This document shows positions 35,295 to 43,659 of a stretch of DNA of 64,000 nucleotides, piece by piece. This DNA comes from Acidimicrobiales bacterium (GTDB taxonomy: Bacteria > Actinomycetota > Acidimicrobiia > Acidimicrobiales > SKKL01): positions 62,001 through 126,000 of the forward strand of contig JAXHLR010000004.1 in NCBI GenBank assembly GCA_034521975.1, written 5' to 3'. Below the pieces are notes generated by a model. The model ran no database searches. It saw only the letters and a list, made by a program, of their open reading frames with translations, and had not been told where the DNA came from. Each line of letters starts with the position of its first letter. Position 1 is the stretch's first letter. The position numbers and the translations under genes were made by a program.

Positions 35295-36526
35295 CGGCGG
35301 AACCCGGCGATGACCGCCTCGGCCTCGGGCTGGACCAGTCCCAGCACCGATGCGCCCCTGCTGGTGGTGTAGCCGTAGACGGGGAGCTCGACCGACTCGG
35401 GCTCGAGCCCGCGCATCCGACGGGCGAAGCCCAGCGCGTCGAACAGGCCCATGCGGTCGTCGATCCGCAGACCCCCCGCCACGGCGCTGCTCACCCGCAT
35501 GAGCTCGACGGGGTTGCGGGTGGAGCCGACGTCGCTCATCACGGCGCGGAGGAAGCGCTGCTGACGCTGCACCCGCCCCAGGTCGGCGGTCGGGTCGACG
35601 CGCCAGGCCCCGTCGATCAGCTCGGTGTATCGACGTGATCGGACATAGGCCAGCGCCTGGCTGCCATCGAGGACGACCTCACCCGCCTCGGGCTGGTCGA
35701 ACCCCGAGTTGGGGTCCCGGGCCGGGTGGGGGATCTCGATGGTGACCCCACCGACGGCGTCGACCATCCCGGCAAAGGTCACGAAGTCGACCTCGACGTA
35801 GTGGTGGACGGGGATCCCCAGACCCTGCACGGTCTCGATCAGCGACGCCGGGCCGTCGCGGTAGGCGGCGTTGATCCGGCCCTGGCTCCCATCGACCCTG
35901 GTCACCCACAGGTCGCGGGGGATCGAGACCATGCGGGCGCCGTCGCCGGTCGTCCGGAGGACCAGCATCGTGTCGGACCGCTCGGCGGTGTCGGCCGTCG
36001 TGCCGTCACCGAGCACCGCTCCGGCCGTCGGATCGTCGGGATCGAACCCGTCCCGGGTGTCGGAGCCGACGATCAGGTAGTTGGTGCCGCTTCCACCGGT
36101 CGACGACAGCACGTGCGCGACGTCGATCCGCTCCATGCGTTGGAACTGCCAGACCCCGTAGAGCACGAACACCAGCACCAGTGAGACGAGACCCAGCCCG
36201 GCGATGGTGACGACCCGCAACGGGGTGATGCGTCGGCGACGCCGCTTGGGCCCAACCGGCCGCTTGGGCCCATCCGGCGGAGCGGCGGGAGGATCCGTCC
36301 GAGGCGCGGGGGGAGCAACGGCATCGGCAGGCACGAAGTACTGACGCGGGGCCGTGGCGAGCTCGCGCTCGGACGCGCCGTCGGGGTCGGGACCAGCCGG
36401 CTGGGGGTCGTCGGGATCGGGTGGCCGGGCCGCGTCCTGGTCGCGCTCGCTCCCCCACCCGGAGGGCACCGGGGGTCGGGACGCGCCGCTCGCGGCATCG
36501 CGCTGGTCGTCGGACGACGGGGTCAC
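35291..36526 (-). CDS. LytR-CpsA-Psr (LCP) family cell-wall glycopolymer ligase
   Basis: LCP proteins transfer polyprenyl-phosphate-linked polymers to peptidoglycan on the outer membrane face. A long Pro/Asp-rich cytoplasmic tail (about 1-85) and an Arg-rich patch precede one membrane segment (VVTIAGLGLVSLVLVFVLYG). The LCP domain shows VGSDTRDG, RSDTMLVL, SIPRDLWV, RINAAY, and LAYVRSRR, where the conserved arginines bind the pyrophosphate lipid. GTG at 36526 is used (411 residues); it follows TACGAT at a spacing that suggests a leaderless mRNA. An ATG at 36568 would overlap the divergent promoter. Confidence 0.9.
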   Translation of the reverse strand: MTPSSDDQRDAASGASRPPVPSGWGSERDQDAARPPDPDDPQPAGPDPDGASERELATAPRQYFVPADAVAPPAPRTDPPAAPPDGPKRPVGPKRRRRRITPLRVVTIAGLGLVSLVLVFVLYGVWQFQRMERIDVAHVLSSTGGSGTNYLIVGSDTRDGFDPDDPTAGAVLGDGTTADTAERSDTMLVLRTTGDGARMVSIPRDLWVTRVDGSQGRINAAYRDGPASLIETVQGLGIPVHHYVEVDFVTFAGMVDAVGGVTIEIPHPARDPNSGFDQPEAGEVVLDGSQALAYVRSRRYTELIDGAWRVDPTADLGRVQRQQRFLRAVMSDVGSTRNPVELMRVSSAVAGGLRIDDRMGLFDALGFARRMRGLEPESVELPVYGYTTSRGASVLGLVQPEAEAVIAGFRR

Positions 36527-36597
36527 AGCCGTGCATCGTACGGGCACCGCACCGGTCACCCGAGTCATCTCGGGCGGTGCCGTTCTACAGTCTGGAC

Positions 36598-37074
36598 ATG
36601 AGCACGGCGTTGTACCCGGGGTCGTTCGACCCGTTCCACCTCGGACACCTCAGCGTCGTCGAGCAGGTCGCACCCCGCGTCGAGCACCTCGTGGTGGCTG
36701 CGGTCGCCAACCCGACCAAGACCGGACTGCTCGACCTCGACACCCGGGCCGTGCTCATCGCTCGTTCGGTCGATCACCTCCCCAACGTCGACGCCATCGC
36801 CTTCGAGGGCCTCGTCGCCGACCTCGTGACCGATCTGGGGGCAGAGATGCTGATCAGGGGACTGGGTGAGGGGACCGACGAGCTGTCGATGACGGCCGCC
36901 GACGAGCGCCTCGCCGACGTCGAGACCGTGATGGTTGCGCCCGCAGCGGGCCTCGGCCACATCGCCTCACGTCACATCCGTGCAGCGGTCGCCGCCGGCC
37001 GCGCTGCAGGACTGTCGAACCAGGTGCCCCAGGCGGTGCTCGCGGGTCTGATGGGGCTGCACATCCGACGTTGA
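36598..37074 (+). CDS. CoaD-like nucleotidyltransferase, divergent
   Basis: The 158-residue protein has the phosphopantetheine adenylyltransferase opening LYPGSFDPFHLGHL (T/HxGH motif at 14-17) and VANPTK, and the family length. Later conserved residues differ: RGLR is R87-G-L-G90, the DFEYE stretch is DELSM, and ISSS is I122-A-S-R125. Those positions contact ATP and phosphate in CoaD, so the substrate or activity may have changed. It could still be the only CoaD of the organism. The ATG follows TACAGT by five bases, suggesting a leaderless transcript. Divergent from the LCP gene. Confidence 0.72.
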   Translation: MSTALYPGSFDPFHLGHLSVVEQVAPRVEHLVVAAVANPTKTGLLDLDTRAVLIARSVDHLPNVDAIAFEGLVADLVTDLGAEMLIRGLGEGTDELSMTAADERLADVETVMVAPAAGLGHIASRHIRAAVAAGRAAGLSNQVPQAVLAGLMGLHIRR

Positions 37075-37086
37075 ACGCGACGCCGG

Positions 37087-37107
37087 GAGGGTGCAGCTCG
37101 CACCCTC
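37087..37107. terminator. Hairpin between CoaD-like gene and tRNA-Val
   Basis: GAGGGTGC and GCACCCTC form an eight-pair perfect stem with a five-base loop, 12 bases after the stop of the CoaD-like gene and 14 bases beyond the encoded CCA end of the convergent tRNA. It can serve as terminator for both. Confidence 0.62.
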
Positions 37108-37121
37108 TCCATGCGCCGTCG

Positions 37122-37196
37122 TGGTGGGCGATAGTGGTTTCGAACCACTGGCCTCTGCCGTGTGAAGGCAGCGCTCTCCCACTGAGCTAATCGCCC
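37122..37196 (-). tRNA. tRNA-Val(CAC) with encoded CCA
   Basis: On the minus strand the acceptor arm GGGCGAT pairs with ATCGCCC, followed by discriminator A and an encoded CCA (37124-37122). D arm GCTC/GAGC, anticodon arm CTGCC/GGCAG with loop TTCACAC, anticodon CAC (reads GUG valine codons), and T arm AGTGG/CCACT with loop TTCGAAA are all perfect. GTG is a heavily used codon in this high-GC genome. It stands alone, 48 bases before the aldo/keto reductase stop side. Confidence 0.97.
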
Positions 37197-37244
37197 GTGC
37201 GAGGCACTGACTCTAGCGCGAGCGGCGGGCGCGACCGAACCGGG

Positions 37245-38177
37245 TCACCCGGCGAGCGCCGCCACCTCGGTCCGCTGCTCCGGGGTGAGACGCCACGATC
37301 CGGCGGCCGCGTTGCTGTTGACCTGTTCGGGCTTGGTGGCTCCGGCGATGACCGACGCGACGACCTCCTCGGACAGCAACCATCCGATCGCCAGCTCGAG
37401 CAAGGACCGATCGTGGTCGGCCGCGTAGGCACGCAGCCGTTCGACCGCCTCGAGACGCTTGTCGTTGAGGAACCGCTCGCGCCGGTCGGCCGGCATCATC
37501 GCCAGCCGGCTGTCGTCGGGCGCGTCGCCCGTTGCCGACACCTTGCCGGTGAGCAGTCCGGACTCGAGCGGGAAGTAGGGCACGAGCGCGATGTCGTGGC
37601 GGCGACAGGCGTCGATGACGCCGACCTCGGGCTCGCGATGCAGCACGCTGAAGCGGTTCTGCACCGAAGCGAAGCTGGCCCATCCCTCGTTGGCAGCGAT
37701 GCTGGCGCTCTGGTCGAGCTGGGACGCATCGAAGTTCGAACAACCGATCTCGACCACCTTGCCCTGGACCACCAGCTCGTTGAGCGCCCCCATGGTCTCG
37801 GCCAGGGGCACATCGGGGTCGGGACGGTGGTACTGGTAGTGGTCGATCCGGTCGGTGCCCAGCCGCCCGAGCGAGTTCTCGACCGCCTGGGCCATCCAGT
37901 CGGGATGGCCGCCCGACAACAACCCGTCGGGGCTCCCCATGGCGCCGAACTTGGTGGCGATGACCACCTCGTCGCGGCGGTTGCCGAGGGCGATCCCGAG
38001 CAGCTCCTCGGACCGGGTGTCGCCATAGACGTCGGCGGTGTCGAAGTAGGTGATCCCGGCGTCGAGGGCGGCGTCCACCACCGCGGTGGTGTCGTCCTGG
38101 CCGATGCGCATCCCGAAGTTGTTGCAGCCGAGGCCGATCACCGACACCTCGAGCTGTCCGATCTGGCGCGTGTCCAT
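37245..38177 (-). CDS. Aldo/keto reductase
   Basis: A 310-residue NADPH-dependent (beta/alpha)8 barrel enzyme. The catalytic tetrad is visible: Asp and Tyr in FDTADVYG, Lys in IATKFG and His in YQYHRPD. The C-terminal part (GATKPEQVNSNAAA) binds the NADPH phosphate. Resembles the oxidoreductase group often called YajO/L-glyceraldehyde-like; the substrate is unknown. The ATG at 38177 has AGGAGGGG eight bases upstream, which fixes the start. Confidence 0.92.
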   Translation of the reverse strand: MDTRQIGQLEVSVIGLGCNNFGMRIGQDDTTAVVDAALDAGITYFDTADVYGDTRSEELLGIALGNRRDEVVIATKFGAMGSPDGLLSGGHPDWMAQAVENSLGRLGTDRIDHYQYHRPDPDVPLAETMGALNELVVQGKVVEIGCSNFDASQLDQSASIAANEGWASFASVQNRFSVLHREPEVGVIDACRRHDIALVPYFPLESGLLTGKVSATGDAPDDSRLAMMPADRRERFLNDKRLEAVERLRAYAADHDRSLLELAIGWLLSEEVVASVIAGATKPEQVNSNAAAGSWRLTPEQRTEVAALAG

Positions 38178-38239
38178 GGATCCCCTCCTGCGGCGCTGGT
38201 GGCTGACCCTACCCCTCCGATGCCGAAGCGGTCGGACGG

Positions 38240-39643
38240 TCACCCGATGGGTGCGAGCTGGTCCATCGCCAGGAGGTCCTCGATCGAGGCCAGGGCCTGC
38301 AGCACGGTGAGGTCCTCGCGCTGGCGGCCGATCACCTGGAGCCCGATCGGCAGCCCGCCGCGGGTGAACCCGCAGTTCACCGTGCCGGCAGGGTTGCGGG
38401 ACAGGTTCACGAACGGGGTGAAGGTGACCCAGCCGGCGGTCTCCTCGCCGTTCACCGTCCCCTGGTGGTCGATCACCGGTGCCTGGCCCGCCACGGTGGG
38501 ACAGAGCAGCACCGGGGCGTGGGGGAAGGCCACGGTCTCGAGGCGGTGGTTGACCAGGTGGCAGGCATCGATCGCCCGGACGACGTCGACCGCGGTGAGG
38601 CGCTCCCCGTAGTCGATCAGCGATCGCAGTTGGGGATCGATCAGATCCCATTGCGGGGTGCCACGGAGGTGACCCTGGGATCGGGCACGGGCGGCACACC
38701 ACAGCTGGAACCAGTGCAGCGTGGGATCCTCGTCGAAGATCTCCTCGAGCTCGATGACCTCGGTGCCCGCCTCGGCGAGCTCCTGCACCGCAGCCTCGAC
38801 CGCACCCGCCACCTCGTCATCGACCGACGCGAACCCGAGCGTCCGCGAGAACACCACCCGCTCGGGACGTTCGACCTCCTCGAGCTGGGGATGCCAGGGA
38901 TCGTGCAACCCGGGGAAGCTGAACAGGTCGGTGTGGTCGGGACCGACGCAGGCATCGAGGGCCAGGACGGCGTCGCGGATGGTGCGGGTCATCGGTCCAC
39001 GGGAGCTCAGCACCGTGGCCGCAGGCGGTGTCGGGCCACCGTTGGGGACACGACCCTGTGAGGTCTTGATGCCACTCAGCCCGCACAGCGCCGAGGGGAT
39101 CCGGATCGAGCCACCGGCATCGGAGCCGGTGGCCAGGGGCACCATTCCGCTCGCGATCGCGGCCGCGGACCCGCCCGAGGACCCACCCGCGTTGCGGGCC
39201 GGGTCCCAGGGATTGCGGGTCGGGCCGAACGTCAGGTTGTCGGTGATCCCCGCGAACCCGTGCTCAGGAGTGTTGGTCTTGCCGACCACCACCGCACCGG
39301 CGGCCCGCAACCGAGCGACCAGCAACGAGTCCTCGACCGCCGGCGGATCGTGGGCGTGGACACCAGACCCGAAGGTGGTGACGAACCCCGCCGCGTGCTC
39401 GAGGTCCTTCACCCCGATCGGGATGCCCGCCAGTGGACCCACCTGCTCGCCCGACACGATCCACTCGTCGAGCCGAGCCGCGTCGGCCAGGGCCCGCTCG
39501 TCGTCCACCGCACAGAACGCTCCGAGCTCGGGGTTGAGGGCCTCGATGCGCTCGAGGGCGTGGCTCACCAGCTCGCGGGCGGACACCTCGCGTGACTGCA
39601 CCTGGGTGGCGAGCTCGGCAACGGTCTCACGTCGGAAGTCCAT
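38240..39643 (-). CDS. Amidase signature family enzyme
   Basis: A 467-residue amidase with the Ser-cisSer-Lys triad: Lys in IPIGVKDLEHAAG, the cis-Ser in GGSSGGSAAAIASG and the nucleophile Ser in GSDAGGSIRIPS. Family members include GatA, acylamidases and 6-aminohexanoate hydrolase. No gatC or gatB lies beside it, so a role in tRNA-Gln transamidation is unlikely; a catabolic amidase is more probable. The ATG at 39643 gives the usual N-terminus. Confidence 0.91.
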   Translation of the reverse strand: MDFRRETVAELATQVQSREVSARELVSHALERIEALNPELGAFCAVDDERALADAARLDEWIVSGEQVGPLAGIPIGVKDLEHAAGFVTTFGSGVHAHDPPAVEDSLLVARLRAAGAVVVGKTNTPEHGFAGITDNLTFGPTRNPWDPARNAGGSSGGSAAAIASGMVPLATGSDAGGSIRIPSALCGLSGIKTSQGRVPNGGPTPPAATVLSSRGPMTRTIRDAVLALDACVGPDHTDLFSFPGLHDPWHPQLEEVERPERVVFSRTLGFASVDDEVAGAVEAAVQELAEAGTEVIELEEIFDEDPTLHWFQLWCAARARSQGHLRGTPQWDLIDPQLRSLIDYGERLTAVDVVRAIDACHLVNHRLETVAFPHAPVLLCPTVAGQAPVIDHQGTVNGEETAGWVTFTPFVNLSRNPAGTVNCGFTRGGLPIGLQVIGRQREDLTVLQALASIEDLLAMDQLAPIG

Positions 39644-39676
39644 GACGCCGCAGGGTAGGGCCTCCCTCCCCGGTGC

Positions 39677-39693
39677 GCCCGCCGGCGGCGGGC
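39677..39693 (-). terminator. Possible hairpin after the second J-domain gene
   Basis: GCCCGCC-GGC-GGCGGGC forms a seven-pair GC stem in the 69-base gap between the J-domain gene stop (39713) and the amidase start. The loop is tight (three bases), and GC-rich symmetry arises easily here, so confidence is low. Confidence 0.35.
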
Positions 39694-39712
39694 CAGCACC
39701 CCCGGGCGACGG

Positions 39713-40351
39713 TCACGGCGTTGCCCGTACCTCGGTGCCGGGTTCGGTGCAGGCCAGCACCTCCTGGTGACGAATGAGCCATTCGACCGTCCCGTCGGGG
39801 CAGGCGGCGCCGGTTGAGGCCTGGGCCACGATCACGCCCTCGTGCGGCACCGTGAAGCAGTCCACGACGATGGTGGCACCGCCCGCCTGCTGGATGCACG
39901 AACCCCGCAGGTCCCGCACCGTCACCATCGGCGCGTCGCCCCCGGTCCCGTCGCCGTCGTCGCGGCCCGAGCCGGCATAGGCGGTGAACACGAAGATCGC
40001 TGCCAGCACCACCAGCAGCGCGATCCACGGGACGATCCCTGCGACCGAAGCCAGGCACCCGATCGGAGGCGGGTGCTGATGCAGCGGGGGCGGGCGCTCC
40101 GCACCGTATGACGTGGCCGGACTCGCGTACCCCTGGCGCGATCGACCGGCCAGCTCCCGATCGTGGGCTGCCCTGCGATCGGGGTCGCTGAGCACCGCCC
40201 ACGCCTCGTTCACCCTCGCCATCTCCGCCGATCGCCGGTCAGCGGAGCGGGCCGGGTCCCCGTGCCGATGGTCCGGGTGCAGCTCGCGAGCCAGGGCGCG
40301 GTAGCGGAGCCTGATCTGGTCGATCCCCGCCTCGGGGTCGACGCCCAGCAC
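39713..40351 (-). CDS. J-domain membrane protein with extracytoplasmic C-terminal domain
   Basis: A J-domain with HPD (ELHPDHRHG) is followed by a Pro/His-rich linker, one membrane segment (about 105-125) and a C-terminal domain with three cysteines that would lie outside. The first normal start codon is GTG at 40351, but J-domain similarity (ARSHYEV before LGV) continues seven codons upstream to an ATC at 40372, where an in-frame TGA blocks further extension. Either ATC is the start, or the domain begins truncated. The architecture is similar to the gene at the left window edge, and the two may be paralogues. Confidence 0.75.
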   Translation of the reverse strand: MLGVDPEAGIDQIRLRYRALARELHPDHRHGDPARSADRRSAEMARVNEAWAVLSDPDRRAAHDRELAGRSRQGYASPATSYGAERPPPLHQHPPPIGCLASVAGIVPWIALLVVLAAIFVFTAYAGSGRDDGDGTGGDAPMVTVRDLRGSCIQQAGGATIVVDCFTVPHEGVIVAQASTGAACPDGTVEWLIRHQEVLACTEPGTEVRATP

Positions 40352-40393
40352 CTCGTAGTGGGATCGCGCGATGGGTCAAGGGTAGGGCCGGCC

Positions 40394-40540
40394 TCAGTCG
40401 CAACAGGAGTCGCGGAACCCACATCGCACACACCGGAAGTGAGCGTGCTCGGGCTGCCACCCGTCGACCGAGTCGCAGTTGGGGCATTGAGGGAAGGTGC
40501 CGCGCGGATCGCGGCAGGCGACGGGTGCAGGGCGGTCCAT
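40394..40540 (-). CDS. 48-residue zinc-ribbon protein
   Basis: This very small protein has two CxxC knuckles, Cys19/Cys22 (CPNCDS) and Cys37/Cys40 (CVRCGF), 14 residues apart, plus a Cys pair at the end and one Cys at 9. The spacing fits a treble-clef or zinc-ribbon fold. The product may bind zinc and nucleic acid or protein; function unknown. It is 42 bases upstream of the second J-domain gene on the same strand. The 164 bases between it and the TetR gene show no gene. Confidence 0.68.
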   Translation of the reverse strand: MDRPAPVACRDPRGTFPQCPNCDSVDGWQPEHAHFRCVRCGFRDSCCD

Positions 40541-40704
40541 GGCCGCCACCGTAGGCGGCTCGCCTCCTCCCAGAGCGGACCCCTCGAGCGGTCTCCGCCA
40601 GCGATTGCGCGGATCCGTCCTGCCCAACGGGATGTTGTGTCGCGGGACGAGGCCGCGCACTCGCGATGCGAGCCGCGGCGATGCACTGTCAGGCGGGGGC
40701 GACG

Positions 40705-41319
40705 TCAGGCGGGGGCGAGGGCGGACCGCAAGAAGGCCAGCAGCTCGCGGCGACGAACGACCATCGCCCGCAGCGAGGGATCGACACCCAGCGCCCGTTG
40801 CACCTCGACCTCGGTGGCCACGCCGATCACCGTCGAGTAGGCCGACAGCAGCACCAGCCGCGGGTCGGTCGTGCGCATGGTGCCGGCGCCCATCTCGGCC
40901 TCGAGGAACTCCCGGGCCCGCTGCACCAGCGGGTCGAGGGCCTCGGTGAGGCGAACCGACCACGGCGGGCCCAATCGGCTGACCTCCCGCAGCAGGCCGA
41001 GCAGGGCCGGACGCCGAAGGGCGATGCGAAACACCGCCCGCACCACGGACTCGACCCGGTTCCACCCCGGCCCCGCCCGCGACAGCGCCGACTCGAGTGC
41101 ACCGGACAGCTCGGCGGCCGAGCGGTCGATGACCGCCTCGAGGAGCACCTCCTTGGATGGGTACCAGTACAGGATGGTCTGCTTGCGGATCCCCAGCTCG
41201 GTGGCGAGCGCGTCGAGTGAGGTAGCGTCATAGCCGCGTGTCCCGAACGACTGCGCGGCAGCGTCGAGGACCCGGTCGGCGGTGCGCACGGGGCCCGACG
41301 ATAGCGGGCTCTCTACCAT
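40705..41319 (-). CDS. TetR-family transcriptional regulator
   Basis: The 204-residue regulator has an N-terminal helix-turn-helix (TSLDALATELGIRKQTILYWYPSKEVL) and a helical ligand domain. It is divergent from the SDR-HAD gene with only 18 bases between start codons. A perfect inverted repeat overlies its own ATG, so it should repress both itself and the plus-strand operon 41338-47411. The ligand is unknown; an acyl-CoA or hydroxy-acid derivative would fit the operon content. Confidence 0.9.
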   Translation of the reverse strand: MVESPLSSGPVRTADRVLDAAAQSFGTRGYDATSLDALATELGIRKQTILYWYPSKEVLLEAVIDRSAAELSGALESALSRAGPGWNRVESVVRAVFRIALRRPALLGLLREVSRLGPPWSVRLTEALDPLVQRAREFLEAEMGAGTMRTTDPRLVLLSAYSTVIGVATEVEVQRALGVDPSLRAMVVRRRELLAFLRSALAPA

Positions 41320-41327
41320 CTGGTAGA
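41312..41327. promoter_or_regulatory. Probable TetR operator
   Basis: TCTACCA-TC-TGGTAGA is a perfect 7+2+7 inverted repeat. It covers the TetR start codon (41319-41317) and ends ten bases before the GTG of the divergent operon, so bound regulator would block both transcripts. TAGACAATAGG next to it (41324-41334) contains a possible -10 (TAGACAAT region) for a nearly leaderless plus-strand mRNA. Confidence 0.75.
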
Positions 41328-41337
41328 CAATAGGGCT

Positions 41338-43659
41338 GTGATCGCCGACCAGCTCACCGGGCGCCGCATCGCCGTCACCGGCTCCACCGGATTCCTCGGC
41401 ACCGCCCTGGTCGAACGCCTCCTGCGATCGGTGCCCGGGTGCGAGCTCGTGCTGTTGCTGCGCCCCGGCCGCATGCGCACCGTCGAGCAGCGGGCGCAGC
41501 GGGAGATCTTCAAGAACGACGCCTTCGACCGGCTTCGAGGCGACCTCGGCCCCGCCGGCTTCGACGAGATGATCGGGTCCCGGGTGACGGTGATCCGCGG
41601 CGACGTCGGCACCGACGGGCTCGGACTCGACGACGACGGTCGCGCGACCCTGGCCAGCTGCGACATCGTCATCCACTCGGCGGCAACCGTCGCCTTCGAC
41701 TCCCCGCTCGACGGCGCGGTCGAGGTGAACCTGCTCGGCCCCACCCGCATCGCCGAGACCCTGCACGATCTCGGCGTCGCCCCCCACATGGTGACGGTCT
41801 CCACCTGCTATGTGGCGGGCAACCACCGGGGCGACGCCCACGAGGTTCCGGTCGAGGAGTCGCCGTTCTTCGTCGACATCCCCTGGCGGCGCGAGGTCGA
41901 CGCCGCCCGCCGCAACCGCTCCGACCTCGAGGCGCGGAGCCGGCGCCCCGACCGCCTGGCCCGCTTCCACGACGATGCGCGCGGCGAGCTCGGTGCGGCC
42001 GGCATCCCGCTCCTGTCGGCCAAAGCCGAGCAGTACCGCACCCGCTGGGTCACCGACCAGATGGTCGACGCCGGCCGCTCCCGTGCCCGGTCGTTGGGGT
42101 TCCCCGACGTCTACTCCTACACCAAGGCGTTGGGAGAACGTGCCCTCGCCGAGTCCAAGGGCGACGTACCGGTCACGGTGGTGCGCCCGTCGATCATCGA
42201 GTCAGCACTGGCCGAGCCCACTCCCGGGTGGATCCGGGGGTTCCGCATGGCCGAGCCGGTCATCATCTCCTACGCGCGGGGACTGCTCACCCAGTTCCCC
42301 GGTGTGCCCGAGGGCATCGTCGACGTGATCCCCGTCGACCTGGTGGTGGCGGCCATCATCAGCTGCGCCGCCCAGCCCCCCGAGTCCACGCCCCCGGTCG
42401 TCCAGGTCGCCTCGGGCTCCACCAACCCGATGCGGTACCGGCGCCTCATCAACCTCATCGAGTCGTACTTCACCGAGCACCCGGTCTATGACACGACCGG
42501 CCAGCCGATCGCGGTGCCCGAGTGGCGGTTCCCGGTCCGTGGCAAGGTCGAATCGCAGCTGGGACGGGCCAAGGTGGTCATCGACAAGGCCGAGCGGGTG
42601 CTCGAGGCCTTCCCGCTCCGCGGCAAGCAGGCAGAGCTGTCGGCCACGCTCGAGTCGCGCAAGGAAGAGGTCGAGCGCGCCTTCACCTATGTCGAGCTCT
42701 ACGGCGCCTACGCCGAGTGCGAGGCCATCTACACCGTCGACGAGCTCCTCTCGATGTGGGAACGACTCGACGACACCGATCGCCGCGAGTTCGCCTTCGA
42801 TCCGCGCATCATCGACTGGGACCACTACGCCACCGACATCCATCTCCCGTCGGTGGTCGAACACGCCCGGGTCAAGACCACCCCGGGCGCCAAGACCGGA
42901 CCCACCCGCACCGACCGGCTCCGCAAGCAGGTTCTGTCGCCCGAGCGGCACATGGCGGCGTTCGACCTCGAGAACACCCTCATCGCCTCCAACGTCGTCA
43001 CCTCCTACGCCTGGCTCGCCTCGCGCCGCCTGCCCAACGAGGACAAGGTGCGCCTCGCCGCCAAGCTGCTCCGCGAGGCGCCGCAGCTGCTGACCCTCGA
43101 CCGCAAGGACCGGACCGACTTCCTGCGCTACTTCTACCGCCGCTACCAGGGAGCCTCCGTGGACCAGATGGCCGAGGACTCCACCGAGCTGCTCAGCGCC
43201 GTCATCTTGGCCAAGTCGTTCCCCGCCGGAATCCGCAGGGTCCGTGAGCACCGTGCGCTCGGACATCGCACGGTGTTGATCACCGGCGCCCTCGACTTCG
43301 TGGTCGAACCGCTGCGCCCCCTGTTCGACGACATCGTCGCCGCCGAGATGACCGTCCGCGACGGCCGCTACACCGGCGAACTGGTCAAGGTGCCGCCCAC
43401 CGGCGAGGCGCGAGCCCAGGCCATGGCCGACTATGCCACCGCCGAGGGACTCGACCTGGCCGATTCGGTCGCCTACGCCGACTCGGCCTCGGATCTGCCC
43501 ATGCTCGAAGCGGTGGGGTTCCCGGTCGCGGTCAACCCCGAGACCCGCCTGGCGTCGCTGGCCCGCAGGCGGGGTTGGCTCGTCGAGCAGTTCCCGAAGG
43601 CCAGCGCGACCGCCCCACTGCTGCCCCTCGCCCCGACCCGAGCGGGGGTGAGACGGTGA
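41338..43659 (+). CDS. Fatty acyl-CoA reductase-like SDR fused to a HAD-family hydrolase
   Basis: A 773-residue fusion. The N-terminal half is an extended SDR of the male-sterility/thioester-reductase type: GSTGFLG at 15-21, HSAATVAFD, Tyr259/Lys263 in YSYTKALGE, and FPGVPEGIVDVIPVD. The second half (from about 538) is a SerB-like HAD domain: FDLENTL at 542-548, TGALDF, and ADSASDLPML. The usual DxDxT is DLENT, with Glu for the second Asp, so phosphatase chemistry may be slowed or altered. Predicted to reduce an acyl thioester and hydrolyse a phosphate, perhaps on one lipid. GTG at 41338 is used. First gene of the TetR-controlled operon. Confidence 0.85.
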   Translation: MIADQLTGRRIAVTGSTGFLGTALVERLLRSVPGCELVLLLRPGRMRTVEQRAQREIFKNDAFDRLRGDLGPAGFDEMIGSRVTVIRGDVGTDGLGLDDDGRATLASCDIVIHSAATVAFDSPLDGAVEVNLLGPTRIAETLHDLGVAPHMVTVSTCYVAGNHRGDAHEVPVEESPFFVDIPWRREVDAARRNRSDLEARSRRPDRLARFHDDARGELGAAGIPLLSAKAEQYRTRWVTDQMVDAGRSRARSLGFPDVYSYTKALGERALAESKGDVPVTVVRPSIIESALAEPTPGWIRGFRMAEPVIISYARGLLTQFPGVPEGIVDVIPVDLVVAAIISCAAQPPESTPPVVQVASGSTNPMRYRRLINLIESYFTEHPVYDTTGQPIAVPEWRFPVRGKVESQLGRAKVVIDKAERVLEAFPLRGKQAELSATLESRKEEVERAFTYVELYGAYAECEAIYTVDELLSMWERLDDTDRREFAFDPRIIDWDHYATDIHLPSVVEHARVKTTPGAKTGPTRTDRLRKQVLSPERHMAAFDLENTLIASNVVTSYAWLASRRLPNEDKVRLAAKLLREAPQLLTLDRKDRTDFLRYFYRRYQGASVDQMAEDSTELLSAVILAKSFPAGIRRVREHRALGHRTVLITGALDFVVEPLRPLFDDIVAAEMTVRDGRYTGELVKVPPTGEARAQAMADYATAEGLDLADSVAYADSASDLPMLEAVGFPVAVNPETRLASLARRRGWLVEQFPKASATAPLLPLAPTRAGVRR

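Noticed and set aside
38240-39643. GatA subunit of Asp/Glu-tRNA amidotransferase
   Set aside because: No gatC or gatB neighbours, and the sequence around the amidase signature looks like a general amidase.
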